A stretch of DNA of 64,000 nucleotides from contig JACKID010000001.1 of NCBI GenBank assembly GCA_020638675.1, positions 806,001-870,000 on the forward strand, read 5' to 3'. Source of the stretch: Planctomycetota bacterium (GTDB lineage: Bacteria > Planctomycetota > UBA8742 > UBA2392). Below are positions 49,780 to 61,909 of the stretch, in pieces; within the stretch, counting starts at the first letter, position 1; each line of letters starts with the position of its first letter. The notes beneath the pieces are model-generated. The model was not told the origin of the DNA. It was given only the letters and a program-made list of their open reading frames with translations, and searched no databases. A program made the position numbers and the translations under genes.

Positions 49780-49795
49780 CTTGCGTTGCGCTCAG

Positions 49796-52027
49796 TTATC
49801 GCCCGTAGCTGGCCACGGCGACGACATCGTTCAGCGAAGTCAGCCTCACGAGCGAGTTGGTCAGCGCGTTCCACTGCCACAGGTTGCCGAGCACGATTGA
49901 CTTGCCGGGAACGGTCTGCAGGGTCACGAAGCTGGCAATGCTTGCGCTCTTGTCCACGCAGACGGAAACCATGCGGTGCCCCGCAAGCTGCGGCCAGGCG
50001 CCGAGCAGCGTTGCCTGCTTGTTCTGCGGAATCGCGATCACCAGTGCCGGGGCGCCGTACAGCTCTTTGCCCATCGTGTTCTCGATGCCCGCCGTGCAGA
50101 CCCAATAGCCGTCCGAAGTCCAGGCGCCTTCCGCGCCGAAACTCAGCGTCGCGTTGGCCACGTCCGCGTGCCAAAGGTGCTTGCCCTTGGTGTCGAACAT
50201 CCACACCGATCCCGCGCCGCCCGAAGAGTCGCGGCAGAACGCCGCCTGCTTGCCGTCGGGACTCACGGCAAAGCCGCCGAACAGCAGGGTCAACTCACCG
50301 AACTGGACCTGCTTCCAGCTGTGCTCCGGGTAGCCGACCTTGTAGCAGCTGGTCCAGGCGCTTTCGTTGATCCATAGCGTGTCGCCGTCCCAGTTGGGGC
50401 GGTCGACGCCGCGATCGCCATAGTGTGTCTGCAGGCGCACTTCGCCGAGGTTCTTGCCATCTTCGTCAATCAGCAGGCTGGCCATACTGGTTCCGGCGGT
50501 GCGGGCCATAGAATCCGTGCCGCCACGAGGCTTGCCGTTGGTGAAATTGAACGGCAGCGAGCCGCGGATCTCGAGCAACAGCGCTACGCCGACGGGCACA
50601 CTGGTCACCGTAAATGTCCCGTCGTCGGCAACCCGCGCAATGCAGGGGGTCTGGTCGATGCGAACATAGCCGGTGAAGCCGTCGTTGCGATCGCGGTTGA
50701 CCTGAGGGTCCGTGTCTTTCCAAACCACTCGACCAGTAAGCGTGGCGGTTTTGCCCGTACTGATCGGCTTGGTGATGCCCTTGTTGTCGGCCCAATGCGG
50801 ACTGACCTGGTTCACTTCGCCGGTTGCAAGCTCAAGCACAAACACGTTCGTTCGATTCAGTGAGATGAGACCGTTCAGGCTTGACGCGAAGGCGACGCGC
50901 TTGCGATCCGGCGACAGCGCAAGGTTATTGAGCGTGAAGCTGCCCGGCATCACCATCAGCGTCCTGACAATCTTGCCTGTTGACGGGTCAAGTACCTGGA
51001 TGCGGGCGATCTTGCCGTCGTTGCGGGCGATGACCACGTGGTCCGGGTCCACGGCGGCGGACGGGAACCCCTTCACCTCGGTCGCTTCGCCGGGGCCGGC
51101 GCTGCCGTTGTCCACCGGCTTGTCGGTGATCATGCCGTAGCTGTAGTCGTCCGATTCGCTGAACTCGGCCGTGCTGGCGATGTCCGAGCCCTGCCAGCGC
51201 CCGCGGCTGGTTGCGTTGCCCGTCCAGGCATAACCCAGCATGTGCCCGCTGGTGATGTTGAAGATCGCGCCGCCGCTGAGGCTCGCCTCGGCCGTGAGGT
51301 CGGTGGCGTAGTCCGCGCCCATCGGGCTGGCGGCTTCGGTCTTGAAGTTCACGGTGCCGCTGACGGTCAGTTGCGCAAGCGTGTCGCCGTTGTCGGCTTG
51401 CTTGGTGCCCTTGAACGTCACCTTGATGTCCGAGCTGGTGATCTTGTCATCCGGCCCGCTGTACGCGATGAGCCCCAGCCCGCCTGCCGGCGCATTCCAG
51501 GATTCGCCGACCTTGACCTCGCGCCCGGGCAGCAGGTCGGCTTCGCGATCAAGCTGGATGTAGCGCCGGTCGCGTTCGCCGACGAAGTCCCATGTCTCGT
51601 GCGTGATCTCGCGCGTGCCGTCCTTTGCAACCTTCATGGCCACGGTCTGGTCGCGTTTCCATTCGGTCGCGGGCGTCGTGACCCTTTCGGGGCCGTTGCC
51701 AAGATCCGTGTAGGTCACCTCGTTGGCCGTGATTGCCACGTAGCTGCGCCAGACCTCCGTCGCGCGCCCGTCCTGGACGCTGCGGTTCCATTCGTGAATC
51801 AGGCTCTGCTTGTGGACTTCGAGGTCGTTGGTCACTGCGTACGGCGTGCCGGGAGATATTGTGAGGCGCAGCGTCACGTCGCGCTTGGCCTGCACGCTGC
51901 GCACGGCGCCCTGCTCGACCTTTTCCTTCAACAGATGGGCTCGATCCTGGGCTACAGGGTTTGAGGTGTGCATGCAGGCCAGCAGGGTGAAGCATGCCGC
52001 GGCGCCGAGCGTCGTCAGTCTGGTCAT
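49796..52027 (-). CDS. Large lipoprotein with propeller-type C-terminal half
   Basis: 743 residues. Lipobox LLAC (Cys18). Residues ~30-300 are a beta-rich domain (EVKVGESWNAPAGG, KVTFKGTKQADNGDTLAQLTVSGTVNF) resembling DUF-type outer-membrane lipoprotein folds. The rest has WD40/TolB-like units (LNNLALSPDRKRVAFASS, FGGFAVSPDGKQAAFCRD) interrupted at ~420-520 by a carboxypeptidase-regulatory-like beta sandwich. No active site identified. It is the last gene of the operon that begins with the ArnT-like enzyme. Confidence 0.75.
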   Translation of the reverse strand: MTRLTTLGAAACFTLLACMHTSNPVAQDRAHLLKEKVEQGAVRSVQAKRDVTLRLTISPGTPYAVTNDLEVHKQSLIHEWNRSVQDGRATEVWRSYVAITANEVTYTDLGNGPERVTTPATEWKRDQTVAMKVAKDGTREITHETWDFVGERDRRYIQLDREADLLPGREVKVGESWNAPAGGLGLIAYSGPDDKITSSDIKVTFKGTKQADNGDTLAQLTVSGTVNFKTEAASPMGADYATDLTAEASLSGGAIFNITSGHMLGYAWTGNATSRGRWQGSDIASTAEFSESDDYSYGMITDKPVDNGSAGPGEATEVKGFPSAAVDPDHVVIARNDGKIARIQVLDPSTGKIVRTLMVMPGSFTLNNLALSPDRKRVAFASSLNGLISLNRTNVFVLELATGEVNQVSPHWADNKGITKPISTGKTATLTGRVVWKDTDPQVNRDRNDGFTGYVRIDQTPCIARVADDGTFTVTSVPVGVALLLEIRGSLPFNFTNGKPRGGTDSMARTAGTSMASLLIDEDGKNLGEVRLQTHYGDRGVDRPNWDGDTLWINESAWTSCYKVGYPEHSWKQVQFGELTLLFGGFAVSPDGKQAAFCRDSSGGAGSVWMFDTKGKHLWHADVANATLSFGAEGAWTSDGYWVCTAGIENTMGKELYGAPALVIAIPQNKQATLLGAWPQLAGHRMVSVCVDKSASIASFVTLQTVPGKSIVLGNLWQWNALTNSLVRLTSLNDVVAVASYGR

Positions 52028-52039
52028 CGTGCTCTCCGG

Positions 52040-53305
52040 TTAGCGTTTGCGGGGCCTGGCCTCGTAGCTGTCGTAGACCTTGCCTGTGTCGGTGACGGAT
52101 TCGACGGTGAGCGAGTCTTTGGTGATCGTCAGCTTCTGGACGTGCAGAGTGCTGGCCGTCATTCCGCCGTTGAAGTACCAGCGGTCATCCTTCGGCGTTC
52201 GCTGCTTGACGCCCAGCCCGCCTTCGCCGATGTAGACCACGCCGTCATCCGCCCTCTTGCCATTGCGGATCCTACAGGTGCGCTTGAGCGTGTGCCCGTC
52301 GGATTCAAACGCGACGTCGAGGTTGTACTTCTCGAACAGCGGCACCCAGTGCTCCAGCGCGCTGCCGGGGCTCTTGACGGCGGGGTACGCCGGGCGGTGA
52401 TAGTTCGCGCACTGCCAGCGCACCTTCTCGTTGTCGCTCAGCACGGTCTCAAGGAAATCGGCCTGGTCGCCGCCGGCGCTGATGTTGCTGTTCAGCGTGA
52501 CCAGCAGGAACTGCTCGCCGATGCGCGTGCGGTAAAAGTTGCCGCCCTTCTTGCCGGGGGTGTTGAAGATCTGGTCGAACAGGGGCCCGCTGGCCTCGTG
52601 GTTTCCGCGCGCGGGAATCAGCGGCAGCATGCGCCCGTCTTCGGTGACCGTCAGCTCGTGGTCGGTCAGCCACTCGTCCCAGTCCTCCATCTCCTCGCCG
52701 TTGGCGACGTAGTCACCGCCGTGCGCGAGCGCGAGAATCTCCGGGTCTTCCTCGAGCAGCGCGCGCATGCGCCGGTTCATGGTGCGTCGCGCGTCGCGGT
52801 CAGAGCGCGAGTCGCCGCCGTAGAGCAGCTTGAAATCCGCGTCGCCCTCAGGGCCAGTGACGAAATGAAACTCGCGCGAGGCCGCGCCGTCGCTGACCAT
52901 GACGAACCAGTAGGTGGTGTCGGGCTTCAGCCCGGTCAGCTCCGCGTGGTTGTACCAGGTGTGGACCTCGTCATCCGTGTACTGCCCAATGGTTGCGTCC
53001 GCGTGCAGGCGATACCCGGTGACGTCGCCCCGGCGCGCCTCGGTGTCATACACCAGCGTGCTTTTCTTGGGCTCAACGGCCGTCGTCCAGCTGATCGTCG
53101 CCGCGTGCGCCGGATCCTCTTCCCAGGTCAGCCGCCACTGCGCGGGGGTGGTGCCCTCGACCTTCGTGCCGACGTAGCTGCCGTCGGGGTTGCGATCGGC
53201 CGCTCCTAGCCCTGGAGGCGCGGTCAGCGCGCCAACCAGCACGCCCGTGCCGACCAGTACCGCCGTTACCAGCAGCGCAACGCGATGGTTATTCAGTCGC
53301 TTCAT
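52040..53305 (-). CDS. Purple-acid-phosphatase-like metallophosphoesterase
   Basis: 421 residues. N-terminal anchor/signal (~8-28), an FN3-like N-domain (~50-145, ATISWTTAVEPKKSTLVYDTEA), then the catalytic domain with all five metallophosphoesterase blocks: YGGDSR, HGGDYV, RGNHEA, NYHRPAY and SDGHTL. The two-metal site hydrolyses phosphate esters outside the cytoplasm. The start overlaps the preceding gene by 17 bp. Confidence 0.9.
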   Translation of the reverse strand: MKRLNNHRVALLVTAVLVGTGVLVGALTAPPGLGAADRNPDGSYVGTKVEGTTPAQWRLTWEEDPAHAATISWTTAVEPKKSTLVYDTEARRGDVTGYRLHADATIGQYTDDEVHTWYNHAELTGLKPDTTYWFVMVSDGAASREFHFVTGPEGDADFKLLYGGDSRSDRDARRTMNRRMRALLEEDPEILALAHGGDYVANGEEMEDWDEWLTDHELTVTEDGRMLPLIPARGNHEASGPLFDQIFNTPGKKGGNFYRTRIGEQFLLVTLNSNISAGGDQADFLETVLSDNEKVRWQCANYHRPAYPAVKSPGSALEHWVPLFEKYNLDVAFESDGHTLKRTCRIRNGKRADDGVVYIGEGGLGVKQRTPKDDRWYFNGGMTASTLHVQKLTITKDSLTVESVTDTGKVYDSYEARPRKR

Positions 53306-54086
53306 CGGTGGGTTCCGGGCTGTCGTCGTTCCGTACGCCGAACTTTGACCACATGAAAAAGAGTGTAAGCGGGACCGCGCCGTTCGTCACGCGGATTAGG
53401 CTCTCCGGCCAGTTGCCCCATCCCATGTAGAGGATTCTGGCGGCGGCCGTCAGGAAGCCCCAGAAGGCCATCCACAGGGCGACGGCGCGCCAGCGGTGCG
53501 GGACGATGGTTGCGACGGCAACCATCACGTCGAGCGCGCCGATGAACACCAGCATGTTCTTGACCGCGTGTTCGCCGAAGCGCGCACCCATGAGGATCGC
53601 CCCGCCGCGGATGACGTAGTCGATGAACTGCGGATTGTGAAACAGCGCTTCCAGCCCGTGGCAGAAGAACGTCGCCGCGATGCCGATACGCAGCAGCCAC
53701 TCGCCCGTTCGCTCGCGCTGAAGTGTCAACGCGACGAGCGCCACCGGCGCCAGCCAGCGCGCGGCGAGTGCCCCGGGCGTAAGCTCACTGTGCCACGTGC
53801 CGATGACGGTCTCTGCCAGCGTGGCAAACAGCAGCCAGCCTGCAACCAGAATCAGCGACGGCCATGCCTTCTGCCACAGCGCCAGCGGGGCACAGGCAAG
53901 CAGCCCGAACGCGGCCGCGTGCTCGAGTCGCAGCGCCGCCTGCTCGGACCAGCCAAGGCTCAGCCACAGCCACGACAGCACCGGGCCGCCGAACATCAAC
54001 ATGCGCGAAGCCACGGCCACGCAGGTCAGTGCAACGGCCGTGCGCAGCGTCCAGTGTCCGGCGTTATCGGCGGTGAAGGAGGACAT
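53289..54086 (-). CDS. Polytopic membrane protein, DoxX-like
   Basis: 265 residues, about seven hydrophobic helices; FFCHGLEALFHNPQFIDYV and GALDVMVAVATI recall DoxX/quinol-oxidase-subunit families. The function is not known. It overlaps the ArnT-like gene (23 bp) and the phosphatase gene (17 bp), so the three are co-translated. Confidence 0.75.
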   Translation of the reverse strand: MSSFTADNAGHWTLRTAVALTCVAVASRMLMFGGPVLSWLWLSLGWSEQAALRLEHAAAFGLLACAPLALWQKAWPSLILVAGWLLFATLAETVIGTWHSELTPGALAARWLAPVALVALTLQRERTGEWLLRIGIAATFFCHGLEALFHNPQFIDYVIRGGAILMGARFGEHAVKNMLVFIGALDVMVAVATIVPHRWRAVALWMAFWGFLTAAARILYMGWGNWPESLIRVTNGAVPLTLFFMWSKFGVRNDDSPEPTDEATE

Positions 54087-55782
54087 ATTCCTTGCTGTTG
54101 AAGTCGGCGGCGGCGCTCTCGTGAAAGCGGGCGCGGAAGTCTTCCGGCAGGTCGGTCCAGTCCTTGCGGAGTGTCACGACCCACAACGGCCCGGTGAGAT
54201 CGGTGATCACGCGCTTGTCCGGCTCGCGCTCGGAGGGTGCCTCGAGGACCAGCTCGACGCTCTGGATATCGCAGTAGTAGGTGACGATGCCGTCCTTCTG
54301 AGGACCCAGTACCACCAGCGGCTCGTCGCGATTCCAGTTGCGGTTGACGGCCTGGCCGAATGTGGCGGCACTGCGCGGCGCGTCCATGGCCGGGATTACA
54401 CTGAGCTGCAATGCCGCGTGGAAAATGCCGATCAGCGGCACCATGAGCAGCAACACCCCCGCTTCTGTGCGCGGGCGGCGCGACAGGCTGAGCAGCATCG
54501 CGCCCCACAAGCCGGCAAACACGCCGCCGCCGATCAGGATGCCGAGGCCGGCCGCGTCAATGCCGCGAAGCAGCTCTCCGGCGTCGCCGGGGATGCGCGC
54601 CAGCGCCCCGCCGGGGATCAGCGCGAGCAGGAGCGCCGCGACCGCCAGCAGCGCGCCGCCGACCGGCCCGATGCGGACCATCACGGCCATCGGCCACTTC
54701 AGCCAGCGGTCGTTCAGCACCTGCATGCGCGCGACGCCCCACGCCAGCCCCAGCGCCAGCGGCGCAAACAGCGGCAGCACGTAGCCGGAGCGCTTGCCGG
54801 AGATGACCGAGAAAAACACCAGAATCACCAGCGCCCACGCGAACGCGCCCAGCGCGGCGCGCGCGGGCGGTGAGTTGCGCATCTTCCACGCCGCACGCAC
54901 GGCGCCGGGCAGAAACACGATCCACGGCAGCGCGACCGGCAGAATGACTCCCAGGTAGAACCACGCCGGCTCGGCATGGTGGGCCTGCGCGGTGGTGCGG
55001 TCGGCCGACTGATCGATCAGCAGGCGCTGCAGGTACCAGTCGCCGACCTGCAGGCTTGCCAGCCACAGCCACAGCAGCGTGAAGCCGCCGCCCGCGAGCG
55101 CGCCGATGCCGATCGCGCTGAAGCTGATGCCGCGCCGCCCCCGCCACGTAAAGCCCAGTGCCAGTGCGCCCAGCACCGGGATCACCAGCGCTACGGGCCC
55201 TTTGACCACACAGCCATAGCCCAACGCGCCAACGGTCGCCGCAATCCAGCCGATGCGCCCGCGCCAGTTTTCCGCCAGCGCAGCGCGCAGCATCGTCAGC
55301 ACGCCGAGCGTGGTCCACATAAGGAGGAAGGAATCGATCAGGCTGCGCGTGCCGCGGTCGAGAATGAACACGAACGTCCAGAAAAACCCGGCCGCGAGCC
55401 AGCCGTACGTGCGCTGGCCAAACAGCACGCGCCCGAGGTGCACCAGCATCAGCCCGGTGAACAGCGCGCTGAGCGTGGCCACGATGCGCCCGGAAACCAG
55501 GTAGCTCGTACCGGTCAGGAAGTGGATCAGGCAGATCGCCCACGAATAGCCGGGTGGCTTCTCGCCGTAGACGTCGCCATTGAGCCGGGGAACCAGCCAG
55601 TCGCCGTATTCACCCATCTGGCGGGCGGCCTCGACGTAGCGCAGGTCGTCCACGTGCCAGGGCCCGCGCGCGAACCACGCCGGCACGAACAACAGCACGA
55701 ACGCGGCCAGCATGATCCAGGCAAGCTGTCGCTCGTAGCGGGCGGTGGAATCTGCGTCCATGATCAAACGATAACTTTGCAC
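54064..55782 (-). CDS. ArnT/PMT-like glycosyltransferase (GT39/GT83 type)
   Basis: 572 residues if started at 55782; an in-frame ATG at 55761 is equally possible and neither has a ribosome site. It has 11-13 transmembrane helices. The first periplasmic loop has the catalytic acidic motif (WHVDDLRYVEAARQM) and DVYGEKPPGYSW, typical of enzymes that move a sugar from polyprenyl phosphate to lipid A or protein. A short periplasmic C-domain follows (~490-572). First gene of a four-gene operon and divergent from LAB_N and GT2 genes that could supply the lipid-linked sugar. Confidence 0.85.
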   Translation of the reverse strand: MQSYRLIMDADSTARYERQLAWIMLAAFVLLFVPAWFARGPWHVDDLRYVEAARQMGEYGDWLVPRLNGDVYGEKPPGYSWAICLIHFLTGTSYLVSGRIVATLSALFTGLMLVHLGRVLFGQRTYGWLAAGFFWTFVFILDRGTRSLIDSFLLMWTTLGVLTMLRAALAENWRGRIGWIAATVGALGYGCVVKGPVALVIPVLGALALGFTWRGRRGISFSAIGIGALAGGGFTLLWLWLASLQVGDWYLQRLLIDQSADRTTAQAHHAEPAWFYLGVILPVALPWIVFLPGAVRAAWKMRNSPPARAALGAFAWALVILVFFSVISGKRSGYVLPLFAPLALGLAWGVARMQVLNDRWLKWPMAVMVRIGPVGGALLAVAALLLALIPGGALARIPGDAGELLRGIDAAGLGILIGGGVFAGLWGAMLLSLSRRPRTEAGVLLLMVPLIGIFHAALQLSVIPAMDAPRSAATFGQAVNRNWNRDEPLVVLGPQKDGIVTYYCDIQSVELVLEAPSEREPDKRVITDLTGPLWVVTLRKDWTDLPEDFRARFHESAAADFNSKEYVLLHRR

Positions 55783-55857
55783 ATCGGTTCCACAACGCGG
55801 GCGATTGCGGCTGCGGGCGTATGCTGTTTAGCTTCTCGCTTTGCCGCCGGACCACTC

Positions 55858-56616
55858 GTGCAGACGCTGCTCAATTCCGACCTGCTGAACCCCAGGAATG
55901 TCTTTTCCGCCATCGGCATCTCGGGGCAGGTGCTGTTCACGGCGCGTATTGTCGTCCAGTGGTACGCCAGCGAGAAAGCCAAACAGAGCGTCGTGCCGAA
56001 GAGCTTCTGGTGGCTGTCGGTGATCGGCACGCTGATGCTGCTGGTGTACGCGTGGTTCACCCGCGACCCGGTGTTCCTGATCGGCCCGTCGCTCAACCTG
56101 TTCCTGTACGTGCGCAACCTGATGATCGCGGGCAAGGGCCGGCGCTTCGGGTCGATTGCGATTCTTGCGCCGCTGGCGCTGGTGATGCTGATCAGCGGCG
56201 GCGTGGCGGCCTATCTCACGGCCGAGGAAAAGAACATCATCACGGTGGATGCGTCGCCGTTCTGGCTGGTGATCGGGTTTACCGGCACGGCGCTCTGGAC
56301 GCTGCGCTTTCCGGTGCAGTGGATCATCAGCGAACGCGTGGGCAAAAGCGTGCTGCCGCCATCGTTCTGGTGGATGAGCATTTTCGGCGCTGCGCTGCTG
56401 ACGGCGTATGCGGCGTACAAGCCGGACGTGGTGTTCGTGTTCGCGTACGTGCTGAACCCGATACCGGCCATCCGCAACCTGATGCTGCTGTACCGCAAGC
56501 CAAAGCCCAGTGAAGGTGGCGCGGACATTCTTGTCCGCGGTCGCGACGAAGGCGCGACGACTGTAGAAGCAGACACGGACAAGAATGTCCGTGCCACCGA
56601 AAGTGCAGATGGATAA
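55858..56616 (+). CDS. Membrane protein with two LAB_N (lipid-A-biosynthesis N-terminal) domains
   Basis: 252 residues from a GTG at 55858; the open frame further upstream is the antisense of the ArnT-like gene. Two copies of the ~75-residue LAB_N unit: GQVLFTARIVVQWYASEKAKQSVVP...YVRNLMI and ALWTLRFPVQWIISERVGKSVLP...AIRNLML. These three-helix units are common beside ArnC-like GT2 enzymes. The last ~35 residues (GADILVRGRDEGATTVEAD...) are encoded by a palindromic element. It overlaps the GT2 gene by 8 bp. Confidence 0.85.
   Translation: MQTLLNSDLLNPRNVFSAIGISGQVLFTARIVVQWYASEKAKQSVVPKSFWWLSVIGTLMLLVYAWFTRDPVFLIGPSLNLFLYVRNLMIAGKGRRFGSIAILAPLALVMLISGGVAAYLTAEEKNIITVDASPFWLVIGFTGTALWTLRFPVQWIISERVGKSVLPPSFWWMSIFGAALLTAYAAYKPDVVFVFAYVLNPIPAIRNLMLLYRKPKPSEGGADILVRGRDEGATTVEADTDKNVRATESADG
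56515..56598. repeat. Composite palindromic element 7, read in frame
   Basis: GGTGGC...GCCACC ends. CGGACA-TTCT-TGTCCG at the left and CGGACA-AGAA-TGTCCG at the right. It encodes the tail of the LAB_N protein and, in another frame, a possible N-terminal extension of the GT2 (ATG at 56585). Confidence 0.8.
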
Positions 56617-57307
56617 GCCCGAAGTGTCAGTCGTGATTCCCGTCTACAACGAGGTCGACAACGTCGGCCCGCTGGCCGATGAAGTGAAGGCGGCGATGGA
56701 GACGGCCGGCAGGACATTCGAGCTGATCTACGTCGATGACGGCAGCACCGACGGCACGCCCGGCGCCTGCGACAAGATCGGCTGGGTGCGCTGCATCGTG
56801 CACAAGAAGAACGCGGGGCAAAGCGCCGCCACCATCACCGGCATCAAGGCCGCGCAGGCGGACCTGATCGTAACCCTCGACGGCGACCGCCAGAACGACC
56901 CGGCCAGCATTCCCGACCTGCTGGCCGCGCTGAAAGACGCCGACGTCGCGCAGGGCATCCGCAAGAAGCGCAACGACAAATTGAACCGCCGCATCGCCAG
57001 CCGCACGGCCTACATCATCCGCAACCTGTTCCTGCGCGATCGGATCAAGGACATCGGCTGCAGCCTGCGCGCATTCCCGCGCGAGGCCGGGCTGATGCTG
57101 CCCCAGTTCAACGGCGTGCACCGGCTGATGCCCGCGATCTTCGTGTTCATGGGAATGAAGGTCGCCCAGGTACCGACCGAGCACCGCGCAAGAACCGCCG
57201 GAGTAAGCAAGTACGGCAACCTGAAACGCGGCGCCCGCGGCCTGCTCGACCTCATGGGCCTCTACTGGCTCAAAAAGCGCATCTACAAGTGGTCGCAAAG
57301 GCAGTAG
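56609..57307 (+). CDS. Family 2 glycosyltransferase (DPM1/ArnC-like)
   Basis: 232 residues from the ATG at 56609; an ATG at 56585 inside the palindrome would add eight residues. GT2 motifs: VVIPVYNEVDNVGPL, YVDDGSTDGTP, LDGDRQNDPASIPDLL (DxD site) and GVSKYGNLKRGARGLLDLMG, as in dolichyl/undecaprenyl-phosphate sugar synthases. No C-terminal transmembrane pair, so membrane association may come from the LAB_N partner. The likely product is a polyprenyl-phosphate sugar for the ArnT-like enzyme. Confidence 0.9.
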   Translation: MDKPEVSVVIPVYNEVDNVGPLADEVKAAMETAGRTFELIYVDDGSTDGTPGACDKIGWVRCIVHKKNAGQSAATITGIKAAQADLIVTLDGDRQNDPASIPDLLAALKDADVAQGIRKKRNDKLNRRIASRTAYIIRNLFLRDRIKDIGCSLRAFPREAGLMLPQFNGVHRLMPAIFVFMGMKVAQVPTEHRARTAGVSKYGNLKRGARGLLDLMGLYWLKKRIYKWSQRQ

Positions 57308-57308
57308 C

Positions 57309-57389
57309 GTCCACGAATCTCCACGAATCCCCACGAACAAGCGCATTGTATTCGTGCCAATTCGTGCCAATTCGTGGAGAATCGTGGAC
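57309..57389. repeat. Palindromic repeat with 20-bp arms
   Basis: 57309-57328 and 57370-57389 are inverted repeats (19/20). Inside, TTCGTGCCAA occurs twice in tandem. It begins 2 nt after the GT2 stop. Confidence 0.7.
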
Positions 57390-57411
57390 GGCTTGCACTC
57401 CAGAACGCAGA

Positions 57412-57439
57412 AGCCCGCCCATTTCTGGGCGGGCTTTTT
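57412..57439 (+). terminator. Strong Rho-independent terminator
   Basis: AGCCCGCCC, loop ATTTCT, GGGCGGGCT, followed by TTTT. Confidence 0.9.
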
Positions 57440-57447
57440 GGGTTAGT

Positions 57448-57464
57448 GCGGGCGGGACGCCCGC
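57448..57464. repeat. Simple palindrome of the loop family
   Basis: GCGGGC-GGGAC-GCCCGC, 7 nt past the stop of the helicase gene (minus strand). Confidence 0.6.
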
Positions 57465-57470
57465 GTTCCT

Positions 57471-58718
<1,248 letters not shown>

Positions 58719-58747
58719 GCAATTCAACTTTCAGAGCCCTATTGGCT

Positions 58748-58767
58748 CACAGACAGGAATGTCTGTG
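58748..58767. repeat. Palindrome CACAGACA-GGAA-TGTCTGTG
   Basis: Eight-bp arms, loop GGAA; in the 5' leader of the helicase gene. Resembles the dispersed loop family. Confidence 0.55.
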
Positions 58768-58986
58768 CTACCGGAGCTCAATGCCCGAGGGGAACTAGCG
58801 GCAAAGTCTCGAGGCATTCGCCGGAGGAACCCGGCCGAGTCTGACGCGTGTAACCGTCGGAAGATGTATCAGGCAGTCACTACTTTGGACTGCATCATCT
58901 GACAAACGCCATCATATCAGGTTTTGTTGCATGAATAGGGGGAATGTCAGTAATTCCGCCCGATTCCGTGCGGGCTTTACACAGGT

Positions 58987-59017
58987 TTGACCGGATTCTA
59001 AACAGGAATAAGTTCCT
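58987..59017 (+). promoter_or_regulatory. fur-katG promoter with overlapping operator
   Basis: TTGACC (58987-58992), 16-bp spacer, TAAGTT (59009-59014). The perfect palindrome AGGAA-TAAG-TTCCT (59004-59017) covers the -10 and is a natural binding site for the Fur/PerR protein encoded next. Confidence 0.55.
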
Positions 59018-59060
59018 ACTTGCGTATCGTTCGCAGCTGATTCAGGCCACGGTCCAACCC

Positions 59061-61699
<2,639 letters not shown>

Positions 61700-61715
61700 C
61701 GGGCAAGAACGAGGC

Positions 61716-61744
61716 GGGGCTGGTGGCCCAAGGGCGCCAGCCCC
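61716..61744 (+). terminator. Terminator hairpin after katG
   Basis: GGGGCTGG pairs with CCAGCCCC; an inner GCCC/GGGC pair continues the stem. Followed by CTCCTTTC. Nothing else is recognised in 61745-61909. Confidence 0.65.
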
Positions 61745-61909
61745 CTCCTTTCATGAACTGGCTAGAACAGAACCTGACGGCGCTAGGCGGCAGGTCTTCG
61801 GTACGGGCGGCCCCGAAGTACTCGCGCACGTCAAATGGCATGGCGTGCGACGAACCGGTTCCGTCTACTCAAGTAGCTTCTGCGCCGATCACGTAAGTCG
61901 GTGTCTTCG

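Larger units (their letters stand above)
58719..59060. other. 342-bp divergent intergenic region
   Basis: Holds a palindrome at 58748-58767, a possible promoter for the helicase (minus: TTGTCA at 58905-58900, 17 bp, TAGTGA at 58882-58877), and the promoter and operator of the Fur-katG operon. No coding frame is convincing. Confidence 0.5.

Noticed and set aside
54976..55857. Upstream extension of the LAB_N frame
   Set aside because: It is the antisense of the ArnT-like gene, rich in Gln/Arg/Ala with no helices; LAB_N homology begins at about 55870.
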